DNA of 12,486 nucleotides from Ravibacter sp964559125 (GCA_964559125.1 CAZLGW010000071.1:1-12486); one strand, 5' to 3'; shown: positions 1 through 7,374, counted from the stretch's first letter. The notes: a model not told the origin generated them from the letters alone. A program made the numbers and translations.

Positions 1-2
1 CG

Positions 3-773
3 GCTACCAAACGAGCTATCACCAATGTACTGGATGCAGTTCTTGAAAAGTACCGCTACACCAGCTTACCGGAGTTGAATGCAGTGCTGGGTCTTTATAA
101 CGTCAGGGCTGATAGGGGGAGTGAAAATTCAAGGATCTATCAGGGCGGCGGGCTGGTGTACCGTATCCTGGATGAACAGGGCAAACCGGTAGGCGTTCCT
201 ATCAAAGCCAGCGACTTTTATAACAAGCCTACTTTAAAATACCTGGAGACCAGGTATACCGGAAATGAGACCAGCCGCTATACCCACAAAGCCAGGGTTA
301 GGAATGCGATAGACATGACCCTGATGGGAAGACGGATTCTGTCGGTTCAGGGGCTGGTATCGGCTTTAGAAAAACAGGGAATCTCAACGGTGCTAAGGCA
401 AAATGAGGCCGGGCTAATCTACGGGATCACTTACGTGGATCACAAAACCCTAAGTGTATTTAACGGTAGTGCCTTGGGCAAGGCTTACAGCGCCAAAGCC
501 ATACAGGAAAGATGCCTGCCGGAAGGCGTTGCAGAGAAGGATTTGCTCTCGCTGCATCCCCCTCTGCAACCATCCATGGGGTTACACCCGCAGTATCCTG
601 CGGTAGAAACCAAGACTATCGTGAACGACCGTCAGCCTCTGTTAGTTTCAGCAGCTACCGCTAACCCCTTAGATACCCTCATGACGCCGGAACGGGCTTC
701 AGATTATGTGCCAAACCAGTTGAAGCGAAGAAGGAAAAGAAAGAAGAAAAGGAATATAGGTAACAACACATAA
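3..773 (+). CDS. mobB: Relaxase/mobilization protein, MobB type, C-terminal part (5' truncated by window edge)
   Basis: The frame is open from the first bases of the window, so this is the last 256 residues of a longer protein; the first in-frame ATG-like codon near 75 is internal, not the true start. The stretch running from YRYTSLPELNAVL through NVRADRGSENSR to GVPIKASDFYNKPTL resembles the post-catalytic part of Bacteroidetes relaxases (MobB/BfmB-like, MOBP) as I remember them. These nick the origin of transfer and pilot the DNA strand. The catalytic Tyr and HUH metal motifs would lie upstream and cannot be checked. The C-terminus is very basic (KRRRKRKKKR near the end), fitting DNA binding. 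The coupling-protein gene follows after 12 bp on the same strand, the usual mobB-mobC order. Family call fairly sure; exact subfamily less so. Confidence 0.82.
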   Translation, partial: ATKRAITNVLDAVLEKYRYTSLPELNAVLGLYNVRADRGSENSRIYQGGGLVYRILDEQGKPVGVPIKASDFYNKPTLKYLETRYTGNETSRYTHKARVRNAIDMTLMGRRILSVQGLVSALEKQGISTVLRQNEAGLIYGITYVDHKTLSVFNGSALGKAYSAKAIQERCLPEGVAEKDLLSLHPPLQPSMGLHPQYPAVETKTIVNDRQPLLVSAATANPLDTLMTPERASDYVPNQLKRRRKRKKKRNIGNNT

Positions 774-785
774 AACAAAACGATC

Positions 786-2777
786 ATGGCAGTACAGACA
801 GGAGAAAACGAGCAGGCCCTAAGAAAGATCCTGGATATGACCAGGCTGATCAGTGTCGCAATTCTGGCGCTACATTTCTATTACTATTGCTACGGGGCTT
901 TCAGCCAGTGGGGACTGGTCAGCGAGTTCAGTGACCGGATCCTGGGCAATATCCGGAACACCGGAATTTTTGATGGGTTTCATCGCTCTAAATTTATATC
1001 CCTGGGCTTCCTTGTCATCTCTTTATTGGGTGCTCGGGGGCGGAAAAATGAGAAGCTGAATTACCGGGTTGCTTTTACCAATATAGTATGCGGCCTATTG
1101 ATCTATTTTTTTAGTTACCTGGCTTTACTATTGTCATCCAGCCCAATCGTAGTAGCCGGTATTTATATAGGAATCACCGCAACCGGATTTCTTATGTTCC
1201 TGTCGGGAGGTACCCTGCTTTCCCGCATCATTAAAAACAAGCTGAACGACAAGGACATTTTTAACAAAGAGAACGAGACTTTCCCCCAGGAGGAGCGGCT
1301 GCTGGAAAACGAATATTCCATTAATCTACCGGCCAGGTATCAGCTTAAAAATAAGATCAGGGAAAGCTGGATCAACATCATCAATCCATTCCGGGCGGTG
1401 ATGGTATTAGGGACTCCCGGATCAGGGAAATCTTACTTCGTAATCCGGCACATCATCACCCAGCATATCAGGAAGGGGTTTACCATGTTCGTCTATGATT
1501 TCAAGTTTGACGACCTTTCTAAAATTGCCTATAACACCTGGTTACAGAACAGGCACCGGTACCCCAAACCTCCGGAATTCTATGTAATCAATTTTGACGA
1601 TCTGAGCCGGAGCCACCGCTGCAATCCGTTGGAGCCATCGGCGATGACCGACATTACCGACGCGGCAGAATCGGCCCGCACCATCCTAATGGGATTGAAC
1701 CGTGAATGGATCAAAAGGCAGGGAGACTTCTTCGTGGAATCTCCGATCAATTTTTTGACTGCTGTGATCTGGTACCTGAAACGCTATAAGGATGGTGAGT
1801 TCTGTACCTTACCCCATGTCATCGAGCTGATGCAGGTGGACTACGACAGCTTGTTTACGCTGCTTCGTACTGAAAAGGAAATTGAAGTGCTTATTAACCC
1901 TTTTATCAATGCCTATCTGAATGATGTGATGGAACAATTGGAAGGGCAGATAGCATCGGCAAAAGTGGCGATGGCCCGGCTTTCTTCGCCACAATTATAC
2001 TACGTTCTTTCGGGGAACGATTTCAACCTGGACATTAATAATCCGGACAAGCCGAAGATTGTCTGCATGGGTAACAACCCGCAAAAAATCCAGATTTACG
2101 GAGCGGTGCTGTCCCTTTACGTCACCCGCTTGGTGAAACAGGTCAATAAGAAGGGAAAGCAAAAGAGTAGCCTGGTTTTTGATGAGTTCCCAACCATCTA
2201 TCTGAATAACATGGATAGCCTGATCGCTACTGCCCGGAGCAACTTGGTGGCTACCTGCCTGGGCATCCAGGACTTTAGCCAGCTTCGCAAAGACTATGGC
2301 CGCGAGCAAGCCGATGTGATCATGAACATTACCGGTAACATTATAGCCGGTCAGGTTACCGGCGACACGGCCAAACAGCTATCTGAACGCTTCGGTAAAA
2401 TCATGCAGGATAGGGAGAGCTATTCCATCAACAGCGGGGATACTTCCATCAGTCGCTCTAAACAATTGGAAGCTGCCATACCACCCTCTAAAATATCGGC
2501 CCTTAGCTCCGGCGAGTTTGTTGGAATGGTAGCGGATGATCCGGGTAACAAGATAGAGCTAAAGGCATTCCACTGTGAGATCATCAATGACCACCAAGCC
2601 CTGAAACGGGAACAGGACGGATATAAGGATATCGAGGTGATCCGAAAGCTGGACGACAGCATGGTGCAGCGGAATTACTTGCAGATCAAGCAGGAGGTAC
2701 AGGATATTATTCAGTCGGAGATAGATAGGTTGTTGAATGATCCGGGGTTGAAGCACTTGGTTGTGAAGAAGGGGTAA
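786..2777 (+). CDS. mobC: VirD4/TraG-type conjugative coupling protein (MobC)
   Basis: Inner-membrane ATPase that links the relaxosome to a type IV secretion channel. The 663-residue length is typical of Bacteroidetes MobC proteins. The N-terminus has about four hydrophobic segments (about residues 20-38, 69-82, 98-117, 120-141). A cytoplasmic ATPase domain follows, with Walker A GTPGSGKS at 209-216 and Walker B LVFDEF at 463-468, then the region NLVATCLGIQDFSQLRKDYG (486-505) characteristic of the TraG/TraD family. The start at 786 lies 12 bp after the relaxase stop; no clear Shine-Dalgarno is present, which is normal for this phylum. No frameshift or missing motif is visible. With the partial relaxase it marks the window's left end as a conjugative or mobilizable element. 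Confidence 0.93.
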   Translation: MAVQTGENEQALRKILDMTRLISVAILALHFYYYCYGAFSQWGLVSEFSDRILGNIRNTGIFDGFHRSKFISLGFLVISLLGARGRKNEKLNYRVAFTNIVCGLLIYFFSYLALLLSSSPIVVAGIYIGITATGFLMFLSGGTLLSRIIKNKLNDKDIFNKENETFPQEERLLENEYSINLPARYQLKNKIRESWINIINPFRAVMVLGTPGSGKSYFVIRHIITQHIRKGFTMFVYDFKFDDLSKIAYNTWLQNRHRYPKPPEFYVINFDDLSRSHRCNPLEPSAMTDITDAAESARTILMGLNREWIKRQGDFFVESPINFLTAVIWYLKRYKDGEFCTLPHVIELMQVDYDSLFTLLRTEKEIEVLINPFINAYLNDVMEQLEGQIASAKVAMARLSSPQLYYVLSGNDFNLDINNPDKPKIVCMGNNPQKIQIYGAVLSLYVTRLVKQVNKKGKQKSSLVFDEFPTIYLNNMDSLIATARSNLVATCLGIQDFSQLRKDYGREQADVIMNITGNIIAGQVTGDTAKQLSERFGKIMQDRESYSINSGDTSISRSKQLEAAIPPSKISALSSGEFVGMVADDPGNKIELKAFHCEIINDHQALKREQDGYKDIEVIRKLDDSMVQRNYLQIKQEVQDIIQSEIDRLLNDPGLKHLVVKKG

Positions 2778-2803
2778 GTGAAAACATTTTCGGGCAAAAC
2801 CTG

Positions 2804-2811
2804 TATCTTTG
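2804..2811 (+). promoter_or_regulatory. Predicted -7 promoter element (TATCTTTG) of the Crp/Fnr gene
   Basis: TATCTTTG is a perfect match to the Bacteroidetes -7 consensus TAnnTTTG. It ends only four bases before the ATG at 2816, so transcription would begin at or next to the start codon. No convincing -33 TTTG lies about 19 nt upstream, and no copy of the island's 18-bp box lies 27 nt upstream. The regulator therefore appears not to use the class II arrangement it may impose on its targets. Confidence 0.5.
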
Positions 2812-2815
2812 GATT

Positions 2816-3439
2816 ATGGACAACCTTGTACATATATCCGAATTCAGATCGGCCCCTGAATTGGTTGAGAAGCTTCAAAAGTACAGCATTCACAAAACAT
2901 ACACCGCCGGAAGTGTAATCCTGAACGAAAATGCCTATATCCGGGCTATCCCTATTGTTGTTAAGGGTAGCATTCGGGTGATTCGTACCGAGGAGGACGG
3001 TCGGGAAATTCTCCTTTACTACATCAAAAGTGGTGAAAGCTGCATTATGTCCTTTCTAGGCGGGCTCCATAACGAAACCAGCAAGGTGAAAGCAGAAGTG
3101 GAGGAGGAGGCCGAAATCCTGTTTCTTCCAATCGATAAGGTTTCGCTTTTCATCAAAGAATACCCGCAATGGCTCAACTATATTTTCCGGCTCTATCACA
3201 AACGGTTTGAAGAATTGCTTGATATGGTCAACGCCATCACCTTTAAAAAGGTAGATCAGCGGCTTGTTGACCTGCTCGAAAAAAAATCAGAACTTACAGG
3301 CTCCAAAACGATTCATGTCACCCACGAGCAACTAGCCAATGAATTGGGCACGGCTCGCGTAGTGGTCTCACGACTGCTGAAACAATTGGAAGAACAAGGA
3401 GGTGTTCAGTTGGGCAGGAATAAGATTATATTATGTTAA
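2816..3439 (+). CDS. Crp/Fnr-family transcriptional regulator, likely regulator of the sulfide island
   Basis: A 207-residue protein with an N-terminal cyclic-nucleotide-binding-like beta-barrel (about 20-110, including the glycine-marked turns VVKGSIRVIR and EEDGREILLYYIKSGESC), a long dimerisation helix (about 115-145) and a C-terminal winged helix-turn-helix (about 168-207). The recognition helix reads TARVVVSRLLKQLE (179-192). Aligned to E. coli CRP RETVGR, Arg180 and Arg185 are kept (R181, R186) but Glu181 is Val182. There is no N-terminal cysteine cluster, so no FNR-type 4Fe-4S. The only cysteines are C76, in the barrel, and the C-terminal C207. It is the only regulator in the window, sits on the strand opposite the sulfur genes, and converges with the methyltransferase gene. 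I infer that it activates the five boxed promoters; its signal is unknown, and a thiol/persulfide signal at C76 is only a guess. Confidence 0.9.
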   Translation: MDNLVHISEFRSAPELVEKLQKYSIHKTYTAGSVILNENAYIRAIPIVVKGSIRVIRTEEDGREILLYYIKSGESCIMSFLGGLHNETSKVKAEVEEEAEILFLPIDKVSLFIKEYPQWLNYIFRLYHKRFEELLDMVNAITFKKVDQRLVDLLEKKSELTGSKTIHVTHEQLANELGTARVVVSRLLKQLEEQGGVQLGRNKIILC

Positions 3440-3503
3440 TGCTTTGCGCACCCGACCCTCAAAACTGCCAGACTCATTCACCGCCAGGAAACAGGCATAC
3501 CGG

Positions 3504-4148
3504 CTATTGTTTGATTGCATAAACCCTGACTACGCTTGCCTTACCCCGGTGGTAGTTTCCTTCATCGAGTTCGATGTCGGTTTCAATGCTTTCGATTAAT
3601 TCGAATCCTTCGAAATCCGATTTGAGCCCGGCCAGATCGTAGAGCATATTGACGTCCCGAGGCCCACCGGCATTCGGATCTTGCTTTTGGTTATCTGCGT
3701 GCTTTTTTCCAAACGCTTCCAGGATCAACACTCCCCCTTTCTTTAAATATCCAGCCAGTTCCCGATGATATTCTCTTCGGGTACGGGAGTGAAAATGAGC
3801 ATACACAAGGGCTAATGCGTCGAATGTATTTTCAGGATAGCGGATATCCTCCATATCGGAAACCTGATAGTCGATCTCCACCTGGTTTTGTACTGCCAGT
3901 TGTTCGGCCTTCCGCTTACCTTCCTCACTCTGGTCAAACGCGGATACTGTCCAACCCAACCGGGCGGCAAATACGCCGTTCCTGCCCTCTCCTTCCGCCG
4001 GGAGCAGGATACGTCCTACAGGAAGCCCTTCGAGTTTTTCCTTCAGGTATTGGTTGGGCTTTTCACCATAAATGAATTCTTTCAGGCTATACCGCTGGTT
4101 CCAGAAATCCTTGCCGTAATTCACTGATTGATCCATACGTTTGTCCAT
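3504..4148 (-). CDS. Class I SAM-dependent methyltransferase (TehB/thiopurine-methyltransferase-like)
   Basis: A 214-residue protein if started at the ATG at 4148. An upstream TTG at 4175 and an in-frame ATG at 4136 are the alternatives. The opening DFWNQRYSLKEFIYGEKPNQYL (14-35) is typical of small Rossmann methyltransferases related to TehB and thiol methyltransferases. Motif I is LLPAEGEGRNGVFAARLG (48-65), followed by an acidic residue after strand 2 (FDQS, D72) and FDALALVYAHFH (109-120) as the motif IV region. The substrate cannot be read from sequence. In this setting a thiol, sulfide or oxyanion substrate is plausible, but this is inference. It is the last gene of the thioredoxin operon, 36 bp after the DUF2490 stop, and converges with the Crp/Fnr gene. 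Confidence 0.82.
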   Translation of the reverse strand: MDKRMDQSVNYGKDFWNQRYSLKEFIYGEKPNQYLKEKLEGLPVGRILLPAEGEGRNGVFAARLGWTVSAFDQSEEGKRKAEQLAVQNQVEIDYQVSDMEDIRYPENTFDALALVYAHFHSRTRREYHRELAGYLKKGGVLILEAFGKKHADNQKQDPNAGGPRDVNMLYDLAGLKSDFEGFELIESIETDIELDEGNYHRGKASVVRVYAIKQ

Positions 4149-4184
4149 CGTTGATAAAAAACTCAAGGTACCCAAAAGGTTCTG

Positions 4185-4946
4185 CTATCCGCGCTGTAAA
4201 TGATTGTTTTTTTTGCTCTGGCCGCGATGCCGGTGAAGCTGAAAAGTCAGGTTCAGATAAAGGTTGTTCTCCTTTATCTTTTTCAGGTTCCCGGGCGGAA
4301 GCCGCAGGATATAGGCATAGCCTGTCTCGACCTTCAGACCCGGCATGAGCGTGTAGTCCAGAAAGGCCACATTCCTTTTGTGGTCAAAAAAGTAATAGGT
4401 GCTCGTGCCCGACAGGTTCACAAAAAACTCTTTGTAAATACCGGCTTTCAGCCTGGGCATAAAGTCGTATCTTATGCCAAGCCTGTTTCTCATCCGGGTA
4501 ATATTGTTGGCGCTGCCCTGAAAGATGCGATACTCCATCGCATTCCGGTCTGTCAGGAAGAATTTCGTGAAAATCTCGTGCTGAAGGTCTACAGCAGCAG
4601 AAATACGCATTTCCCTGACCGGATCGGAGGAAAGATCGGCTTCTTGCTGGATGATCCTATGGTGAGAGAAGTAAGCAAGAGGAGAAACCGAAAACTTCAC
4701 CGACTCATTGTGTTGATAGTGGACCCAGCTTCTTAAGGTATACATGAACTCCTCGTCCAGGCAATCCTTGTTTTCAAATCCGCTCTGCCGGCGGTGCTGA
4801 AACTCTCCGTCGATTTTAATCTTAGAACCGGCGTCATAGCTCAGTGTGGCCCGCATCCAGGCGTTCTGGTGAGGTTGCTGGGCCCGGGATTCCGGGGCAA
4901 TAAAGAGCCAGGCGATCAAAAATGAAAGCCATTTGAAGCGTAACAT
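4185..4946 (-). CDS. DUF2490-family outer-membrane beta-barrel protein
   Basis: A 253-residue protein with a clear signal peptide (MLRFKW, then hydrophobic LSFLIAWLFIA, probable cleavage after SRA at residue 22). The mature part is made of alternating polar and aromatic beta-strand-like stretches (for example WMRATLSYDAGSKIKIDGEFQHRR, TSTYYFFDHKRNVAFLDYTLMPGLKVETGYAYI), as in DUF2490 proteins, which are predicted outer-membrane barrels of Bacteroidota with no assigned role. It starts 14 bp after the second YeeE/YedE half-transporter stop, so it is probably co-transcribed with the sulfur genes. It could be a porin-like exit or entry route for sulfur anions, but nothing in the sequence proves this. 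Confidence 0.78.
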   Translation of the reverse strand: MLRFKWLSFLIAWLFIAPESRAQQPHQNAWMRATLSYDAGSKIKIDGEFQHRRQSGFENKDCLDEEFMYTLRSWVHYQHNESVKFSVSPLAYFSHHRIIQQEADLSSDPVREMRISAAVDLQHEIFTKFFLTDRNAMEYRIFQGSANNITRMRNRLGIRYDFMPRLKAGIYKEFFVNLSGTSTYYFFDHKRNVAFLDYTLMPGLKVETGYAYILRLPPGNLKKIKENNLYLNLTFQLHRHRGQSKKNNHLQRG

Positions 4947-4960
4947 AGGTCAGCTTTGAA

Positions 4961-5491
4961 CTAGTGAGGAAGTCTTTCCCTGAAAAAACCATAAACCCAG
5001 GTACCCGCTATCGCGCTCAGCAGCGTAACGGCTATAACGGTGGCACCCATGCCTATCTGGGCGAAAAGAGGTCCCGGACAGGCCCCGGTAAGCGCCCAGC
5101 CCAGCCCGAATATAAGACCTCCGTAGATTTGTCCTTTGTTGAACTTTTTAGGCGCCAGCACGATCGACTCACCGTATATCGTCTTGATATTGAATTTCTT
5201 AATGATCGCTACTGAGACGACACCTACCAGGACAGCGCTGCCGATGATACCGTACATATGAAACGACTGGAACCGGAACATTTCCTGGATGCGGAACCAA
5301 CTGATCACTTCCGCTTTGACGAACAGGATGCCGAACAGCGCGCCTGTGACCAGGTATTTGAGGTTATGGTACCACTTATGGTCGAGCTGGCTTTCATTTA
5401 CGCACATTGCATCGGTAGCACGCGACTGTCTATCGGCGCCGCCGGTCTCCTGTGCTTTGATTTGTTGAATATCTTCTTTTGATTCTGACAT
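4961..5491 (-). CDS. YeeE/YedE-family sulfur transporter, second half
   Basis: A 176-residue membrane protein. A hydrophilic, charged N-terminal tail of about 40 residues precedes roughly four membrane segments (about 44-60, 80-98, 121-140, 146-170). The signature IFGLGWALTGACPGPLFAQIG contains C138 in the GACPGP motif, one of the cysteine-bearing half-motifs of YeeE/YedE (TsuA) thiosulfate-type transporters. It starts 25 bp after the stop of its partner at 5517, which carries the complementary GGCTSGH motif. Together they look like one full YeeE-type transporter split into two genes, as in the PmpA/PmpB pairs associated with persulfide dioxygenase in Proteobacteria. The substrate (thiosulfate, sulfide or persulfide) is not fixed by sequence. 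Confidence 0.88.
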   Translation of the reverse strand: MSESKEDIQQIKAQETGGADRQSRATDAMCVNESQLDHKWYHNLKYLVTGALFGILFVKAEVISWFRIQEMFRFQSFHMYGIIGSAVLVGVVSVAIIKKFNIKTIYGESIVLAPKKFNKGQIYGGLIFGLGWALTGACPGPLFAQIGMGATVIAVTLLSAIAGTWVYGFFRERLPH

Positions 5492-5516
5492 GATGCCTGA
5501 TGGTTTTTGGTCGATA

Positions 5517-6080
5517 TTACAGCGAAAGAATATGCGGCAGGATAAAGTTGGCCATGACGATCCCGCCGATCATAAAGCAAATGGTGGCGATCAGGGAGGG
5601 TACCTGAAGGTTGGACAACCCCATGATGGCGTGCCCGCTTGTACAGCCTCCCGCATAGCGGGTGCCAAAGCCTACCATCAACCCGCCTGCTACCATCAGG
5701 ATAAATCCTTTCAGGGTAAACAGGGTGTCCCAGTTGGCAATATCCACCGGCACCAGGTTGCTGAAGTCGGTGATGCCATAGCCTGCCAGTTCGGCGGCAA
5801 GGGCCGGGCTGATTTCGATATTATCGGGGTTGACCAGGTAATGACCCGCTATGAACCCGCCGATGAATATGCCGAAAACAAAAAAGAGGTTCCACGCTTC
5901 TTTTTTCCAGTTGTATTGAAAGAAGGGGATGCCGGCAGGCATACAGGCGGCGCAAACATGCCGGAGCGAGGAACTGATCCCGAAAGATTTGTTGCCCATG
6001 ATCAAAAGAGCGGGCACCGTGAGTCCGATCAGGGGCCCGGCGATATACCAGGGCCACGGCTTTGTGAGTAAGTCGAGCAT
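5517..6080 (-). CDS. YeeE/YedE-family sulfur transporter, first half
   Basis: A 187-residue protein with about five membrane segments (about 12-30, 64-82, 125-140, 147-156, 161-183). It carries RYAGGCTSGHAIMGLSNLQ (141-159), with C146 in the family's hallmark GGCTSGH motif, and HVCAAC (41-46), a second cysteine pair. Membrane-buried cysteines in YeeE/TsuA relay sulfur compounds across the inner membrane, so both are likely functional. The ATG at 6080 lies 75 bp downstream of the thioredoxin stop; no separate promoter of the island's type lies in that gap, so it is assigned to the thioredoxin transcription unit. Confidence 0.9.
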   Translation of the reverse strand: MLDLLTKPWPWYIAGPLIGLTVPALLIMGNKSFGISSSLRHVCAACMPAGIPFFQYNWKKEAWNLFFVFGIFIGGFIAGHYLVNPDNIEISPALAAELAGYGITDFSNLVPVDIANWDTLFTLKGFILMVAGGLMVGFGTRYAGGCTSGHAIMGLSNLQVPSLIATICFMIGGIVMANFILPHILSL

Positions 6081-6155
6081 TTGTGTTCAGATTAGTAATA
6101 GATTGAACAATAAACGCGCAGCAATGACTGAACTGCGAGAGCGAAACCGCCTGGT

Positions 6156-6449
6156 TCAGAGATTTTCCCGGATCAGGCGTTCGAGTTCATTCGCCTGGCG
6201 AACACCCGCCTGACGCCATTTAATTTCGCCATTTTTAAAAATGATGAGCGTGGGAACTCCCTGGATCCGGTATTGGGCTGACAATTGCGGATTTTGGTCC
6301 ACATCGATTTTGAGGATACTGGCGCTATCGCCTACTCTTGTTTTTAATTCCTGTAAAATAGGCGCCATCATTTTACAAGGGCCGCACCATTCAGCAGAGA
6401 AATCGACTAAAACCGGTTTGTCCGAACTGATTATTTCCTGGAAAGTCAT
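6156..6449 (-). CDS. Thioredoxin-family protein
   Basis: A 97-residue single-domain cytoplasmic thioredoxin. The active site WCGPC is at 21-25, and the cis-proline loop GVPTL is at 65-69 (P66). Ordinary thioredoxins are about 105 residues, so this is slightly short, mainly at the N-terminus, but complete. It probably reduces persulfidated proteins or takes sulfane sulfur from the rhodanese and CstB-like enzymes, an inference from context. It is the first gene of a five-gene unit (thioredoxin, two YeeE/YedE halves, DUF2490, methyltransferase) and is directly preceded by a Crp/Fnr-type box at 6529-6546 with a -7-like element at 6502-6509, giving a leader of roughly 45-50 nt. Confidence 0.93.
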   Translation of the reverse strand: MTFQEIISSDKPVLVDFSAEWCGPCKMMAPILQELKTRVGDSASILKIDVDQNPQLSAQYRIQGVPTLIIFKNGEIKWRQAGVRQANELERLIRENL

Positions 6450-6528
6450 CTTTGGTACTTTTGGTTATCACGTTTTGACTTGCATCATGTTTTTCCTGGC
6501 GCAAAGATCATCCTGTTTTAGAGCCCGT

Positions 6529-6546
6529 TCAGCTACTAATGTTACA
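6529..6546 (-). promoter_or_regulatory. Crp/Fnr-type box upstream of the thioredoxin operon
   Basis: On the gene strand it reads TGTAACATTAGTAGCTGA. It matches the other four boxes at all positions of TGTAAC and AGTAGC. Exactly 27 nt follow before the end of the -7-like element GATCTTTG (6502-6509), so the box centre falls near -41/-42. It lies 48 bp after the stop of the upstream Cys-rich DUF2892 gene. Confidence 0.8.
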
Positions 6547-6594
6547 CAGCGCTATTGTCGCTCCCGCGTATGTGGCATAAGCTGTATAAAGGGA

Positions 6595-6831
6595 TCATTC
6601 TATTTCCTCGAATTTCACCTCCTTCGGCTTACCGGAACCCTTCTCCGGTCCGGGAACCGCGCAATTGCCGGCAGCGCAGCATCCTGCATTCAGCAGCGCC
6701 ATCAGAGAAAAGATCCCGCCGAGCGCGACAAAAAGCCAGGCCCCGTCCTGCACCCCCCGGACTACGATGAAAATGCCCAGCGCAAACCTCAGGACGCGCA
6801 TAAAATTCCAGTTTTTCAGGTAGCCGCTCAT
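6595..6831 (-). CDS. Small DUF2892-like membrane protein with Cys-rich tail
   Basis: A 78-residue protein with two hydrophobic segments (about 11-25 and 30-49), followed by AGCCAAGNC with C51, C52 and C57, and an acidic/lysine-rich soluble tail ending EVKFEEIE. It resembles DUF2892 (YgaP transmembrane domain-like) proteins, but the cysteine cluster is notable. The start codon overlaps the stop of the preceding DUF2892 gene as ATGA (6828-6831), implying translational coupling. It could carry sulfane sulfur from the rhodanese to the membrane, or bind a metal; neither is shown. Confidence 0.75.
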   Translation of the reverse strand: MSGYLKNWNFMRVLRFALGIFIVVRGVQDGAWLFVALGGIFSLMALLNAGCCAAGNCAVPGPEKGSGKPKEVKFEEIE

Positions 6832-7037
6832 TTTTTCCAGTTTTTAAAAGTGTTAATCCCCAAAGGCAGGTACAAAGGGCAGAAGCTGATAAAGGCCGTG
6901 ATGACAAACACGATTGCCAGCGTGCCCAGCACAGTGGCCCATGTTCCGGAAATAACACCGGTGTAATATAAAATGCCGATCGCAAGCGCGGCGGCAATGC
7001 GGATAGCCTTGTCAAGCAAGCCCAGGTTCTTTTTCAT
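6828..7037 (-). CDS. DUF2892 (YgaP-like) two-helix membrane protein
   Basis: A 69-residue protein with two membrane helices (about 10-27 and 32-52). The second ends in FCPLYLPLGINTF (C53), the conserved closing motif of DUF2892. In E. coli YgaP this domain is fused behind a rhodanese. Here the rhodanese is the gene immediately upstream (stop at 7060, 22 bp away), so the pair is a split YgaP. It is co-transcribed with the next, Cys-rich homologue through an ATGA overlap. Confidence 0.88.
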   Translation of the reverse strand: MKKNLGLLDKAIRIAAALAIGILYYTGVISGTWATVLGTLAIVFVITAFISFCPLYLPLGINTFKNWKK

Positions 7038-7059
7038 TTGTATAAAATTGATGTGGTGA

Positions 7060-7374
7060 CTAGATGATGCATTGCTGCACGTTTTGCCAGGTACCGCCGT
7101 TGATCACATCCCGGACACCGTTCTGCTCCAGGATGCGCATCGCCTGCCCGCTGCGGTTCCCGCTGCGACAGAATACCACGATATTGGATTTTCCCCTGAA
7201 CCTGGGCAATTCGGCTGCTATCCGTTCCAGCGGGATATTGACCGCTCCACGGGCACTCCCGGATGCAAATTCTCCCGGGCTGCGCACGTCTACTAAAAAT
7301 GCCCCTTCTTTAATGGCTTCAGTCAGCCTGCTGTTGTCAGGAGCTGCGAGTATATTTTTAAAAAAGTCGAACAT
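7060..7374 (-). CDS. Single-domain rhodanese sulfurtransferase
   Basis: A 104-residue protein from the ATG at 7374. It contains LVDVRSPGEFASGSARGAVNIP (27-48) and the active-site loop CRSGNRSG (69-76), with C69 as the persulfide-carrying cysteine. It accepts or donates sulfane sulfur in the cytoplasm, probably with the two DUF2892 proteins behind it as membrane anchors. A longer frame from a TTG at 7404 is rejected, because that TTG forms part of the -7 box (7402-7409) and would lie upstream of the transcript start. The ATG is preceded by TAAGG, a weak Shine-Dalgarno. Confidence 0.92.
   Translation of the reverse strand: MFDFFKNILAAPDNSRLTEAIKEGAFLVDVRSPGEFASGSARGAVNIPLERIAAELPRFRGKSNIVVFCRSGNRSGQAMRILEQNGVRDVINGGTWQNVQQCII

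Noticed and set aside
4149..4175. Longer methyltransferase start at TTG 4175
   Set aside because: The added residues (MGTLSFLST) do not look like family sequence, and an ATG at 4148 is available.
5490..6966. Long plus-strand frames (193 and 241 codons) opposite YeeE/YedE, thioredoxin and DUF2892 genes
   Set aside because: Translations are low-complexity and family-free, while the minus strand carries recognisable proteins with intact signatures.
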